NCBI GenBank assembly: GCA_017457345.1
Contig: JAFTHR010000161.1
Location: forward strand, 1-8,444
Source: Clostridia bacterium
GTDB lineage: Bacteria; Bacillota; Clostridia; Christensenellales; Borkfalkiaceae
Length of the DNA stretch: 8,444 nt
Reading direction: 5' to 3'
Shown piece by piece: positions 1 to 6,671 of the stretch. Within the stretch, counting starts at the first letter, position 1. Each line of letters begins with the position of its first letter. The notes beneath the pieces are model-generated. The model saw nothing but the letters and a program-made list of their open reading frames with translations. It did no database searches and had not been told where the DNA came from. Position numbers and translations under genes: made by a program.

Positions 1-1
1 T

Positions 2-121
2 GAGTTTAAAAAAGACCTTTCTAACAAGCGTTCTTGCGGTGGAAATCGTTTAGTAATGGGCTTAGGGATTATTCTTTTTTCGTTTGCCGTTTTCTTTTGC
101 GCGCTTGCGTGTGTGGCTTGA
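2..121 (+). CDS. possible C-terminal fragment of an upstream small membrane protein
   Basis: The frame starting at base 2 is open from the window edge to a TGA at 119-121 and gives 39 residues. The second half (after NRLVMGLG) is one strongly hydrophobic stretch rich in Ile, Leu, Phe, Ala and Cys, as in a terminal membrane helix. It could be the tail of a gene that begins before the window, or a chance open frame: the piece is short, it ends in TGA whereas the six complete genes downstream end in TAA, and no family is recognisable. A second frame (from base 3) ends with TAG-TAA at 51-56, so these bases may also be decayed sequence. Confidence is low. Confidence 0.25.
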   Translation, partial: EFKKDLSNKRSCGGNRLVMGLGIILFSFAVFFCALACVA

Positions 122-190
122 CGTGAGCGTGGGCGAAGAAAGATTTTCTATATTTTTGTAAGAATTGCGTGAAAAGTATCGTTTTGGACG

Positions 191-219
191 TTGACAAACC
201 AAAGGGAATATATTATAAT
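191..219 (+). promoter_or_regulatory. consensus housekeeping sigma promoter for the six-gene operon
   Basis: TTGACA at 191-196 and TATAAT at 214-219 are both perfect matches to the sigma-A/sigma-70 hexamers, with the optimal 17-base spacer. Transcription should start near 226, giving a leader of about 65 bases before the ATG at 292. No promoter of similar quality was seen in the short gaps of the following gene run, so this one probably drives the whole unit to the terminator at 6404-6441. The leader is too short for an M-box type Mg2+ riboswitch. Confidence 0.85.
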
Positions 220-238
220 AATAAAAGTATTATTATAA
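213..238 (+). repeat. AT-rich 11-bp perfect palindrome overlapping the -10 box
   Basis: Bases 213-223 are perfectly complementary to 228-238, with a 4-base centre (AAAG). All pairs are A-T. The left arm includes the -10 hexamer and the right arm covers the predicted transcription start. A dimeric repressor bound here would block initiation, so this is a candidate operator. Alternatively it is a by-product of a TTA/ATA-rich stretch that eases promoter melting. Confidence 0.45.
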
Positions 239-291
239 AGGAAGATCCGCGCTCTTTTGGTAGGTTTTCCTAAAAAACATTTGGAGGATTT

Positions 292-1566
292 ATGGTACCC
301 CTAACTATCGTTCTTATCGTGCTTATTATTCTTTCTGCGTTTTTCTCGGCAACGGAAACGGCTTATTCCTGCGCCAACCGCATTAAGATCAAAAACATGG
401 CTGCGCTCGGCAAGAAAAACGGAAAAGCCGTTTGTGCCTTTGCCGACGAGAAGTACGATAAACTGATAACGGCTATTTTAGTAGGCAATAACATTGTAAA
501 CTTATCCGCTTCGGCGATCGGCACGGTGTTATTCACGCGAATTATGAACGGCTCGGCGGCAGCGCCCACCGTCTCTACGATCGTTTTAACGATCGCGGTG
601 CTCTTATTCGGGGAGATTACGCCGAAATACTTTGCAAGCGTTTATCCCGAACAGGTATGCTTTTTGTTCTATCCCGTAATGCAAGTATTCTACTGGGTGT
701 TAACTCCTATTTGTTGGGTGTTCGACGGGTTTAAGCTTGGGCTTACGAAACTCTTCCGTTTAAAGAAAGACGACGCGATCACGGATGAAGAACTTTTAAC
801 GCTCGTAGACGAAGCAGAAGAAGACGGAACGCTGAAAGAAGACGAATCGGAGTTGGTGCGTTCGGCGCTTGAGTTCGACGATTTAAAAGTAGAAGATATT
901 TTAGTGCCCCGTGTAGACGTTATCGCGGTGAACGAAAACAGCACGATGGAAGATATCCGCAAGGTATTCCAAGAGCACGGCTATTCTCGTTTGCCCGTCT
1001 ATCGCGATACGATTGACGGCGTGATCGGCGTTATCCACGAGCGTGATTTCTTCTTGGCGTACTTAAATGGGGAAACGGACATTAAGCATTTGGTGCAAGA
1101 CGTGGTGTATACCACCGAATACACCCGTATTTCCACTCTTTTGAAGCAGTTGCAAAAGAAGAAGATCCATTTGGCTGCCGTATCCGACGAGTACGGTGGG
1201 CTCGTGGGCATTGTGACGCTCGAAGATATTTTAGAAGAACTCGTTGGGGAGATTTGGGACGAACACGACCAAGAAGAAGTACTCTTTGGTAAACTTGCCG
1301 AAAGCGAGTACTGGGTAGATGGGAAGTGTGAACTTGAAAAGTTCTTTGAATTATACGAAGAACTTGATTTGGAAGACGAAGAAACGGATGCAAACACGGT
1401 AGGCGGTTGGGTGACCGAACAATACGGCGGTATCCCTCCCGTTGGAGAAGTGCTTACCATGCGCGGCTTGGAACTCAAAATTATGAAAGCCACGCAACAA
1501 AAGGTGTTGCAATTGCGCTCTAAAAAGGCGGAATCCACCGAAGACGAAGAAGAAAAAACGCGTTAA
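292..1566 (+). CDS. CorB/CNNM-type membrane protein (DUF21, CBS pair, CorC_HlyC), hemolysin family
   Basis: This 424-residue protein has the full architecture of the HlyC/CorC (CorB/CNNM) family. The N-terminal DUF21 membrane domain (about 1-150) has hydrophobic segments near 3-19, 58-82, 93-115 and 121-144, the family motif FFSATETA (17-24) and GEITPK (107-112). An acidic helical linker (about 163-190) leads to LVPR (204-207) and a CBS pair (about 205-325) ending in DEYGGLVGIVTLEDILEELV. A CorC_HlyC domain (about 335-415) and a charged tail follow. Relatives of this architecture export Mg2+ or support Mg2+/Co2+ resistance, with the CBS pair binding adenine nucleotides. The name hemolysin is historical and toxin activity is not implied. 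GGAGG at 283-287 supports the ATG. It is the first gene after the promoter at 191-219. Family assignment is firm; the transported ion is inferred. Confidence 0.93.
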   Translation: MVPLTIVLIVLIILSAFFSATETAYSCANRIKIKNMAALGKKNGKAVCAFADEKYDKLITAILVGNNIVNLSASAIGTVLFTRIMNGSAAAPTVSTIVLTIAVLLFGEITPKYFASVYPEQVCFLFYPVMQVFYWVLTPICWVFDGFKLGLTKLFRLKKDDAITDEELLTLVDEAEEDGTLKEDESELVRSALEFDDLKVEDILVPRVDVIAVNENSTMEDIRKVFQEHGYSRLPVYRDTIDGVIGVIHERDFFLAYLNGETDIKHLVQDVVYTTEYTRISTLLKQLQKKKIHLAAVSDEYGGLVGIVTLEDILEELVGEIWDEHDQEEVLFGKLAESEYWVDGKCELEKFFELYEELDLEDEETDANTVGGWVTEQYGGIPPVGEVLTMRGLELKIMKATQQKVLQLRSKKAESTEDEEEKTR

Positions 1567-1588
1567 GCGAGAAATAAGAGGTGTTAAT

Positions 1589-2602
1589 ATGGAAACTATT
1601 TTAGTTACGGGCGGTAGCGGCTATATTGGTTCGCATACCGTACTTGAACTCTTGAGCAAGAACTATAACGTTGTGGTAATTGACAATTTGAGCAATTCGA
1701 GCTACGAAAGTTTGCGCCGCGTGCAACAAATCACGGGCAAAACGGTGAAGTTCTACGAAGGCGATATCCGCGATCGTGAAACGCTTGAAAAGATTTTTAG
1801 CGAAAATAAATTCGACGCAGTTATCCACTTTGCAGCATTTAAAGCGGTTGGCGAAAGTTGCCGCTTGCCGTTAAAGTACTACGAAAACAATATCGGCGGT
1901 ACGGTCACCTTGTTGCAAGTGATGGAAAAATACAACGTGAAGAAAATTATCTTCTCCTCGTCGGCAACGGTATACGGCACGCCCGAACGTTTGCCCTTAG
2001 ACGAAAACTGTCACCTTTCCACGACCAACCCGTACGGTAGCACGAAGTTGATGATGGAAAACATTATGCAAGACGTGCAAAAAGCAGATGCTTCTTGGAA
2101 TATCATTTTGCTCCGTTATTTCAACCCGGTTGGCGCGCACGAAAGCGGCTTGATCGGTGAAGATCCCAAAGGCATTCCCAACAACTTAATGCCGTTCGTG
2201 GCACAAGTAGCAAGCGGAAAACTTGCTTGCATCAACGTATTCGGCAACGACTACGACACGCCGGACGGCACGGGCGTTCGCGACTATATCCACGTGGTAG
2301 ACCTTGCGCTCGGTCACATTGCGGCTCTTGAAAACTGCAACGAAAGCGGCGTACATATCTACAACCTTGGTACGGGGCACGGTTATAGCGTGCTCGATAT
2401 GATCGCGGCGTTTGAAAAGGCTTGCGGTAAAAAATTACCGTATAAGATTTGCGATCGCCGTCCTGGAGATATCGCGGCTTGCTACGCTTGCCCGGATAAG
2501 GCGGAAAAAGAACTTCATTGGAAAGCGAAGTTTGGGATTGAAGAAATGTGCGATAGCACTTGGAAATGGCAAAGCGGCAACCCCAACGGGTTTGAAAAAT
2601 AA
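1589..2602 (+). CDS. galE: UDP-glucose 4-epimerase
   Basis: GalE interconverts UDP-glucose and UDP-galactose in the cytoplasm using bound NAD+, linking galactose use (Leloir pathway) to precursors for cell-surface glycans. The 337-residue product is almost exactly the length of E. coli GalE (338). It has the extended short-chain dehydrogenase fold: N-terminal NAD site TGGSGYIG (7-14), SSSATVYG (123-130) with the catalytic Ser/Thr position, and NPYGSTK (147-153) with Tyr149 and Lys153 at the same numbers as in E. coli. RYFNPVGAH (176-184) and the C-terminal RRPGD (290-294) shape the sugar-nucleotide site. AGAGGTG at 1577-1583 lies 5 bases before the ATG. It starts 22 bases after the CorB-like gene. 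No other gal gene is in the window, so a role in supplying UDP-galactose for surface polysaccharide is as likely as galactose catabolism. Confidence 0.96.
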   Translation: METILVTGGSGYIGSHTVLELLSKNYNVVVIDNLSNSSYESLRRVQQITGKTVKFYEGDIRDRETLEKIFSENKFDAVIHFAAFKAVGESCRLPLKYYENNIGGTVTLLQVMEKYNVKKIIFSSSATVYGTPERLPLDENCHLSTTNPYGSTKLMMENIMQDVQKADASWNIILLRYFNPVGAHESGLIGEDPKGIPNNLMPFVAQVASGKLACINVFGNDYDTPDGTGVRDYIHVVDLALGHIAALENCNESGVHIYNLGTGHGYSVLDMIAAFEKACGKKLPYKICDRRPGDIAACYACPDKAEKELHWKAKFGIEEMCDSTWKWQSGNPNGFEK

Positions 2603-2607
2603 GAACA

Positions 2608-3279
2608 ATGATCGTTCCCGATCAAATCGTCCGTACAAAACGGAAAACGTTGGCAATCACCGTCGATTCGTTCGGTCGGTTGATTGTTCGCGCGCCGATT
2701 AAGTGTACGGAGGAGCGGATCAACGCTTTTTTGCAAAGCAAAGCAAGTTGGATAGAAAAGTACAAAAACCGCGCAAGGCAAAGCGGTGTGGCTTTGCCTT
2801 GCGGATCGGTGGAAGGGTTTTCCTTTCCTTGGCTGGGCGGCGAATACACCGTGCGCACTAGTGGCGTAAGCCGCGTGGCGGTAAACCAAAGCACGGGGGA
2901 AATCAAAGTCCCTAACGAGCCGTTTGAAAAGCAATGCGAAAAAATTAGAGCGAAACTTAAAAAGGAAATTAAGCCCTATTTAGAAGAGCGAGTAGCGTAT
3001 TTTTCCGCTTTAATGGGGGTTTCCGTTCGGTCGATTACCGTCACGCAAACAAAGTCTCGCTGGGGGTCTTGTACGGCAAAAAACGCCGTTCGTTTCACCT
3101 TTCGGTTAGGGTATATGCCGATCTCTGTAATCGACTACGTGATCGTACACGAACTTGCGCACGTAAGCGAGAAAAATCACGGCAAAAAGTTTTGGGCAAT
3201 CGTGGCGAAAAACTGCCCGGATTATCAAAGAAAAAGAGCGCACCTTAAAAGTCACGGCGGGTACGCAGAATTGTTTTAA
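2608..3279 (+). CDS. YgjP-like (DUF45) zinc metallopeptidase, M48-related
   Basis: The 223-residue protein has the hallmarks of the YgjP-like/DUF45 family. A beta-rich N-terminal half (about 1-105) is followed by a helix and the conserved SRWGSC (150-155). The zinc motif is HELAH (181-185): His181 and His185 bind metal, Glu182 is the catalytic base and His191 (KNHG) is the likely third ligand. It is therefore predicted to be a soluble metal-dependent protease; there is no signal peptide. The physiological substrate of this family is not established, although related SprT-type proteases act on DNA-linked proteins. It starts only 5 bases after galE and lacks a clear Shine-Dalgarno sequence, so translation probably depends on coupling to galE. 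There is no other Met codon before residue 136, which supports this start. Family call is strong, cellular role unknown. Confidence 0.88.
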   Translation: MIVPDQIVRTKRKTLAITVDSFGRLIVRAPIKCTEERINAFLQSKASWIEKYKNRARQSGVALPCGSVEGFSFPWLGGEYTVRTSGVSRVAVNQSTGEIKVPNEPFEKQCEKIRAKLKKEIKPYLEERVAYFSALMGVSVRSITVTQTKSRWGSCTAKNAVRFTFRLGYMPISVIDYVIVHELAHVSEKNHGKKFWAIVAKNCPDYQRKRAHLKSHGGYAELF

Positions 3280-3287
3280 CGGCGAAA

Positions 3288-3308
3288 AACCGTTCTTTTA
3301 GAACGGTT
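3288..3308 (+). repeat. 9-bp perfect inverted repeat (hairpin) between the metallopeptidase and sufC-like genes
   Basis: Bases 3288-3296 (AACCGTTCT) pair perfectly with 3300-3308 (AGAACGGTT) around a 3-base TTT loop (or 8 bp with a 5-base loop). On the + strand no T-tract follows, so it should not end operon transcription well. On the - strand the stem is followed by TTTTT, the shape of a weak intrinsic terminator for antisense transcripts. It may instead shield the upstream mRNA 3' end, separating expression of the first three genes from the last three. The sufC-like start is 22 bases downstream. Confidence 0.6.
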
Positions 3309-3329
3309 AAACGCAAAAGAAGGATAGTT

Positions 3330-4049
3330 ATGTTAGAACTTAGAAACGTTGTTTATCGCGTTCAAGACGGGGATACCGAAAAGACGATTTTAGACGGCGT
3401 AAATTTACAATTAAACGAACGCTTTACGGCGTTCACGGGCCCGAACGGGGGTGGAAAATCCACGCTTGCAAAAGTGGTTGCGGGGATTATTCAACCTACC
3501 GAAGGGCGCATTTTGCTCGACGGGGAAGATATTACCGATCTTTCTATTACGGAGCGTGCGAAACTCGGCGTTTCGTATGCGTTCCAACAACCGGTGCGTT
3601 TTAAAGGGCTCACGGTGCGGGATCTCGTTTCGATTGCGGCGGGGAAAACGATTAGCGTTGGTCAAGCCTGCTCGTATTTATCCGAAGTGGGGCTTTGCGC
3701 TCGTGACTATATCGATAGAGAAGTGAACGCATCTCTTTCGGGGGGCGAACTCAAAAGAATTGAAATCGCCACCATTTTAGCGCGCGGAACTCGTCTTTCT
3801 ATTTTCGACGAGCCGGAAGCGGGCATTGACCTTTGGAGTTTTGGCAACCTTATCAACGTGTTCGAAAAAATGCACGAAAAAACGAAAGGGAACATCTTGA
3901 TCATTTCCCACCAAGAGCGTATTTTGAACATTGCAGACGAGGTTGTGGTGATTGCAAACGGCAAAGTAGAAAAGCAAGGAAAAAGAGAAGAAATTCTCTC
4001 TAAAAGTCTTGCGGTGGAAACCTGCAGTGCATTGACGGAGAAAATGTAA
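3330..4049 (+). CDS. sufC: SufC-like ABC ATPase for Fe-S cluster assembly
   Basis: The 239-residue cytoplasmic ATPase has a complete nucleotide-binding domain: Walker A GPNGGGKST (37-45), Q-loop QQPVRF (86-91), ABC signature LSGGELKR (136-143), Walker B LSIFDEPEAGID (156-167) and the switch His194 (ISHQERI). The SGGELKRIEI signature and DEPEAGID Walker B are typical of SufC, which is not a transporter subunit but powers rearrangement of a SufB/SufD scaffold during Fe-S assembly. A SufB/SufD-like partner begins 12 bases downstream, which settles the assignment. The usual suf neighbours (sufS, sufU, sufD) are absent here. This two-gene form occurs in anaerobic Clostridia and archaea and has been discussed as a minimal SUF-like system (SmsC/SmsB). 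The site AGAAGGA at 3318-3324 supports the ATG. Confidence 0.88.
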   Translation: MLELRNVVYRVQDGDTEKTILDGVNLQLNERFTAFTGPNGGGKSTLAKVVAGIIQPTEGRILLDGEDITDLSITERAKLGVSYAFQQPVRFKGLTVRDLVSIAAGKTISVGQACSYLSEVGLCARDYIDREVNASLSGGELKRIEIATILARGTRLSIFDEPEAGIDLWSFGNLINVFEKMHEKTKGNILIISHQERILNIADEVVVIANGKVEKQGKREEILSKSLAVETCSALTEKM

Positions 4050-4056
4050 AGAGGTG
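4050..4056 (+). promoter_or_regulatory. ribosome binding site that fixes the sufB-like start at ATG 4062
   Basis: AGAGGTG at 4050-4056 is followed by a 5-base spacer and ATG at 4062-4064. The same heptamer and spacer precede galE. The in-frame GTG at 4056 shares its G with this site and would leave no Shine-Dalgarno spacing, so the ATG is the better start and shortens the protein by two residues. Confidence 0.75.
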
Positions 4057-4061
4057 TGGGT

Positions 4062-4988
4062 ATGGATGCTATCGAAAGAGAACTTTTAATGCAAATAGCC
4101 GACCTGCACGGCGTGCCCGAAGGGGCGTATAACATCCGCGGGAACGGGGAAACGCAATCGCGCAATACCACGGCGAATATCGATATCGTGACCAAGACGG
4201 ATGGAAAGCAGGGAATTGACGTTTTCGTGAAGGCAGGTACTAAAAACGAGAGCATGCATATTCCCGTAATCATCAGCAAAGCAGGCTGGCAGGAGATGGT
4301 TTATAACGATTTCCATATCGGTGAAAATGCCGACGTGGTGATCGTTGCAGGTTGCGGAATTCACAACTGCGGCGGCGTGGAACTCACTTCGCGGCACGAC
4401 GGGGTTCACGCGTTCTACGTGGGTAAAAACGCCAAGGTAAAATACGTGGAAAAACACTACGGATCGGGTGACGGTATGGGCAAAAACGTTATGAACCCTA
4501 CCACGCTCGTCTATTTAGAAGAAGGCGCAACGCTTGAAATGGAAACCACGCAAATCAAGGGGGTGGACTCCACGAGCCGCGTGACGAAAGCGGAACTCAA
4601 AGCGGGGGCAAGTCTTTTAATAAAAGAGAAACTGTATACGCACGGTGAACAGTTCGCGGATACCGATTTCACGGTAGATTTAAACGGTGAAGGCGCGAAA
4701 GCGGATATCGTATCCCGTTCGGTTGCGGCGGATAAATCCAAGCAAAACTTTGTGTCCACAATGAACGGCAACGCGCCGTGCTACGGGCACACGGAGTGCG
4801 ACGCGATTATTATGGATGGCGCTAGCGTGAAAGCCGCGCCTTGCCTTACGGCAAACCATATCGACGCCGAACTCATCCACGAAGCGGCAATCGGCAAAAT
4901 TGCCGGCGAGCAACTGATTAAATTGATGACGCTCGGTTTAACGGAAAAAGAAGCGGAAGAACAAATCATCAAAGGATTTTTAAATTAA
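4062..4988 (+). CDS. short SufB/SufD-family Fe-S assembly scaffold
   Basis: The 308-residue product matches the beta-helical core of SufB/SufD but is much shorter than E. coli SufB (495) or SufD (423): the long N-terminal region is missing. Core landmarks are present. GHTECDAIIM (242-251) carries Cys246 at the place of the essential SufB cysteine, and ELIHEAAIGKI (270-280) supplies His273 and Glu274 at the position of the SufB Glu/SufD His cluster-site residues. It also has VAGCGIHNCGG (95-105), a close cysteine pair (Cys98, Cys103) that I associate with the short anaerobe version. It is expected to form a homodimer with the SufC-like ATPase as a scaffold for Fe-S assembly in the cytoplasm. 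It follows sufC by 12 bases, so the two are surely co-translated. A GTG start at 4056 is possible but less likely. Confidence 0.87.
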   Translation: MDAIERELLMQIADLHGVPEGAYNIRGNGETQSRNTTANIDIVTKTDGKQGIDVFVKAGTKNESMHIPVIISKAGWQEMVYNDFHIGENADVVIVAGCGIHNCGGVELTSRHDGVHAFYVGKNAKVKYVEKHYGSGDGMGKNVMNPTTLVYLEEGATLEMETTQIKGVDSTSRVTKAELKAGASLLIKEKLYTHGEQFADTDFTVDLNGEGAKADIVSRSVAADKSKQNFVSTMNGNAPCYGHTECDAIIMDGASVKAAPCLTANHIDAELIHEAAIGKIAGEQLIKLMTLGLTEKEAEEQIIKGFLN

Positions 4989-5009
4989 CAACGGAAAAAA
5001 GGAGGCTTT

Positions 5010-6386
5010 ATGAGCGAATTAAGTTATAAGAGAACGAACGTTTATGAAACGGCGTCAGAAGAAAAGAAAGCAAAAATTTTCGAATATGCAAAAGGCTACG
5101 CTGCCTTTTTAGACGCTTCGAAAACGGAGCGTGAAGCGTGTGCATACGTTGTAAACGCGGCGCAAGAAAACGGGTATAGAGAATACCATTTCGGCGATAG
5201 AATGGCGGCGGGCGATAAGTTTTACTATAATAACCGTGGCAAGAACGTGTATCTTTTCAAAATCGGTTCTAAGCCGATCGCAAAGGACGGGATTCGTATT
5301 TTGGCGGCGCATATCGATAGCCCGCGTTTAGACTTAAAGCAAGTGCCTTTGTATGAATCGGATGGCGTTGCCCTTGCAAAAACGCATTACTACGGCGGTA
5401 TTCGTAAATATCAATGGGCGGCAATTCCCCTTGCTTTGCACGGCGCTGTGGTGACGGCGGATGGCAGCGTGAAAGAGATTGTAATCGGGGAAGACGAAAC
5501 CGATCCCGTGTTCTATATTAGCGACCTGCTCCCGCACCTTGCGGCAAAGCAAAGCGCGAAACCGCTTGGCGAAGCGCTCGCGGGCGAAGACTTGAACATT
5601 TGGTTTGGCAATATGCCCTATACCCTTGCAACGGAAGAAAAAGATAAAACGGTGAAAGAAAACGTGCTCCGTATTCTCTTTGAGAAATACGGTATTAAGG
5701 AAGAAGATTTCTTAAGCGCCGAACTTTCGCTCGTTCCTGCGTTCAAAGCCAAGGACGTTGGTTTTGACCGTGCGCTTATCGGTGCTTACGGGCACGACGA
5801 TAGAGTGTGCGCATACCCTGCCTACACGGCGTTGTTCGACGAAGAAGAAAACGAACACACCACAATGGTTGTGCTTGCCGATAAAGAAGAAATCGGTAGT
5901 GAAGGCACAACGGGTATGCAATGCGCCATTTTCACCGATTTAATCAACGAAATTGCAAATGCGTTCGGGGTAAGTGCGGCGCAAGTTCGCGCGGTTTCTA
6001 AATGTTTCTCGGCGGACGTAAACGCCGGCTACGATCCGAACTTTAAGGACGTGTGCGAGCCACTCAATAGCGTGTATATTTCCTGCGGTGTTGGTCTTAC
6101 CAAATTCACGGGATCTCGTGGCAAGAGCGGTTCGAACGACGCATCCGCAGAATTCGTTGGCGAAATCCGCAAAACGTTTGCGGAAAACGGCATCATTTGG
6201 CAAACGGGCGAACTTGGAAAAGTAGACTGCGGCGGTGGCGGTACGGTTGCAAAATATATTGCGAATATGAATATCGACACGGTGGATATCGGCGTTGGCG
6301 TTATCTCTATGCACGCGCCTTTCGAAGTGGTTTCCAAAGCAGACGTATACGAAGAATACCTTGCTTTCCGCGCCTTCCTTAAATAA
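5010..6386 (+). CDS. apeA: M18 family aminopeptidase 1
   Basis: This 458-residue enzyme belongs to the M18 (aspartyl aminopeptidase-like) family, cytosolic di-zinc exopeptidases that form large tetrahedral oligomers and remove N-terminal residues from peptides. The metal and catalytic residues are all visible: AAHIDSPR (99-106) with His101, GHDDRVCAYP (261-270) with the bridging Asp, ADKEEIGSEGTTG (290-302) with the catalytic and metal-binding Glu pair (293, 294), SADVNAG (334-340) with Asp336, and SMHAPFE (433-439) with His435. HYYGGIRKYQW (126-136) is characteristic of the ApeA subgroup of anaerobic Firmicutes. No signal peptide is present. AAGGAGG (4999-5005) lies 4 bases before the ATG. 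It begins 21 bases after the sufB-like gene and is the last gene of the operon, with the terminator 17 bases after its stop. Its link to Fe-S assembly is probably only shared transcription. Confidence 0.93.
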   Translation: MSELSYKRTNVYETASEEKKAKIFEYAKGYAAFLDASKTEREACAYVVNAAQENGYREYHFGDRMAAGDKFYYNNRGKNVYLFKIGSKPIAKDGIRILAAHIDSPRLDLKQVPLYESDGVALAKTHYYGGIRKYQWAAIPLALHGAVVTADGSVKEIVIGEDETDPVFYISDLLPHLAAKQSAKPLGEALAGEDLNIWFGNMPYTLATEEKDKTVKENVLRILFEKYGIKEEDFLSAELSLVPAFKAKDVGFDRALIGAYGHDDRVCAYPAYTALFDEEENEHTTMVVLADKEEIGSEGTTGMQCAIFTDLINEIANAFGVSAAQVRAVSKCFSADVNAGYDPNFKDVCEPLNSVYISCGVGLTKFTGSRGKSGSNDASAEFVGEIRKTFAENGIIWQTGELGKVDCGGGGTVAKYIANMNIDTVDIGVGVISMHAPFEVVSKADVYEEYLAFRAFLK

Positions 6387-6403
6387 ATAGCAGATAAAAC
6401 GAG

Positions 6404-6441
6404 AAAAGAACTTGGTTTTTTATAAACCGAGTTCTTTTTTT
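6404..6441 (+). terminator. strong intrinsic terminator ending the six-gene operon
   Basis: Bases 6408-6418 (GAACTTGGTTT) pair with 6424-6434 (AAACCGAGTTC), with one G-U wobble (T6413-G6429) and a 5-base loop. The stem is followed by seven T residues (6435-6441) and preceded by an A-tract (6404-6407) that can extend the pairing to 15 bp. It lies 17 bases after the aminopeptidase stop codon. Confidence 0.93.
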
Positions 6442-6462
6442 GCGGAATTTCTCCTTGTACCC

Positions 6463-6491
6463 TTGACTGATTGTGTGAAAAATGGTAAAAT
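6463..6491 (+). promoter_or_regulatory. promoter with extended -10 for the structured leader and lipoprotein gene
   Basis: TTGACT (6463-6468) and TAAAAT (6486-6491) each differ from consensus at one base and are separated by exactly 17 bases. TG at 6483-6484, one base before the -10, makes an extended -10. Transcription is expected near 6497-6499, at the first bases of the long helix described next. That coincidence supports a transcript whose 5' end is the helix. Confidence 0.78.
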
Positions 6492-6495
6492 AAAC

Positions 6496-6605
6496 TTGCG
6501 ACCTAACTTAATAATTCATAGTGAGAGTATACTTTTAGGCAAAGTGTACTTTATTCGCGTTATAAAAAACTTTTCACTATGGATTGTTTTAGGTTAGTGT
6601 CGCAA
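6496..6605 (+). ncRNA. structured leader RNA, unrecognised family (candidate riboswitch, attenuator or small RNA)
   Basis: Bases 6496-6524 can pair along their whole length with 6574-6605. This gives 29 bp (7 + 7 + 15) interrupted only by bulged T6598 and T6589-6590 on the 3' side, with G-U wobbles at 6508-6592, 6512-6586 and 6516-6582. Inside it, 6526-6535 pairs with 6541-6550 (10 bp, one wobble, loop UAGGC). Bases 6551-6573 (including a short UUAU/AUAA stem and an A6 run) complete an internal loop or three-way junction. All mismatches in these stems are G-U and none is A-C, which favours selection on RNA over a decaying DNA repeat. It lies directly between a promoter and an intrinsic terminator before a gene. 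I cannot match it to any known riboswitch. A miniature transposon with long terminal repeats is the main alternative. Confidence 0.6.
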
Positions 6606-6630
6606 CTAAGCGGTAAAGGAACTTTTGCAG

Positions 6631-6669
6631 GTGTCGTTTATCGTTTGGTAAACGGCACTTTTTGTTTTT
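6631..6669 (+). terminator. intrinsic terminator in the 5' leader (attenuator) or small-RNA terminator
   Basis: Bases 6631-6640 (GTGTCGTTTA) pair with 6649-6658 (TAAACGGCAC): 10 bp with one G-U wobble and an 8-base loop. T5-G-T5 follows at 6659-6669. It stands alone about 130 bases after the predicted transcription start, and its U-tract ends 17 bases before the GTG start codon of the lipoprotein gene. Full-length message therefore requires read-through, either leaky or regulated. A weaker hairpin (AAAG 6615-6618 with CTTT 6622-6625) lies just upstream. Confidence 0.85.
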
Positions 6670-6671
6670 CT

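Noticed and set aside
226..291. Mg2+-sensing M-box or other riboswitch before the CorB-like gene
   Set aside because: The leader is only about 65 bases, with just a 4-bp TAGG/CCTA stem, so it is too small and lacks conserved elements.
690..1538. Long - strand open frames opposite the CorB-like gene
   Set aside because: They are Ser-rich shadow translations of a clearly coding + strand gene, with no family resemblance and no ribosome sites.
4056..4061. GTG start for the sufB-like gene
   Set aside because: The GTG overlaps the ribosome binding site itself. ATG 4062 has the same site and spacing as galE.
6412..6597. 61-codon + strand open frame between the aminopeptidase and the lipoprotein
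   Set aside because: It begins inside the operon terminator stem, has no ribosome site, and spans a promoter and a structured leader. No coding character was seen.
6496..6605. Miniature transposon (MITE) with about 29-bp terminal inverted repeats
   Set aside because: Not fully excluded, but no target-site duplication is visible, the mismatches are all G-U compatible, and the element sits exactly between a promoter and a terminator. A genome-wide copy search would decide.
6496..6669. 6S RNA or preQ1-I riboswitch
   Set aside because: The size is close to 6S, but a single long helix without the central bubble does not fit. The UAUAAAAAAC run (6561-6570) recalls the preQ1-I tail, but the conserved loop sequence is missing.
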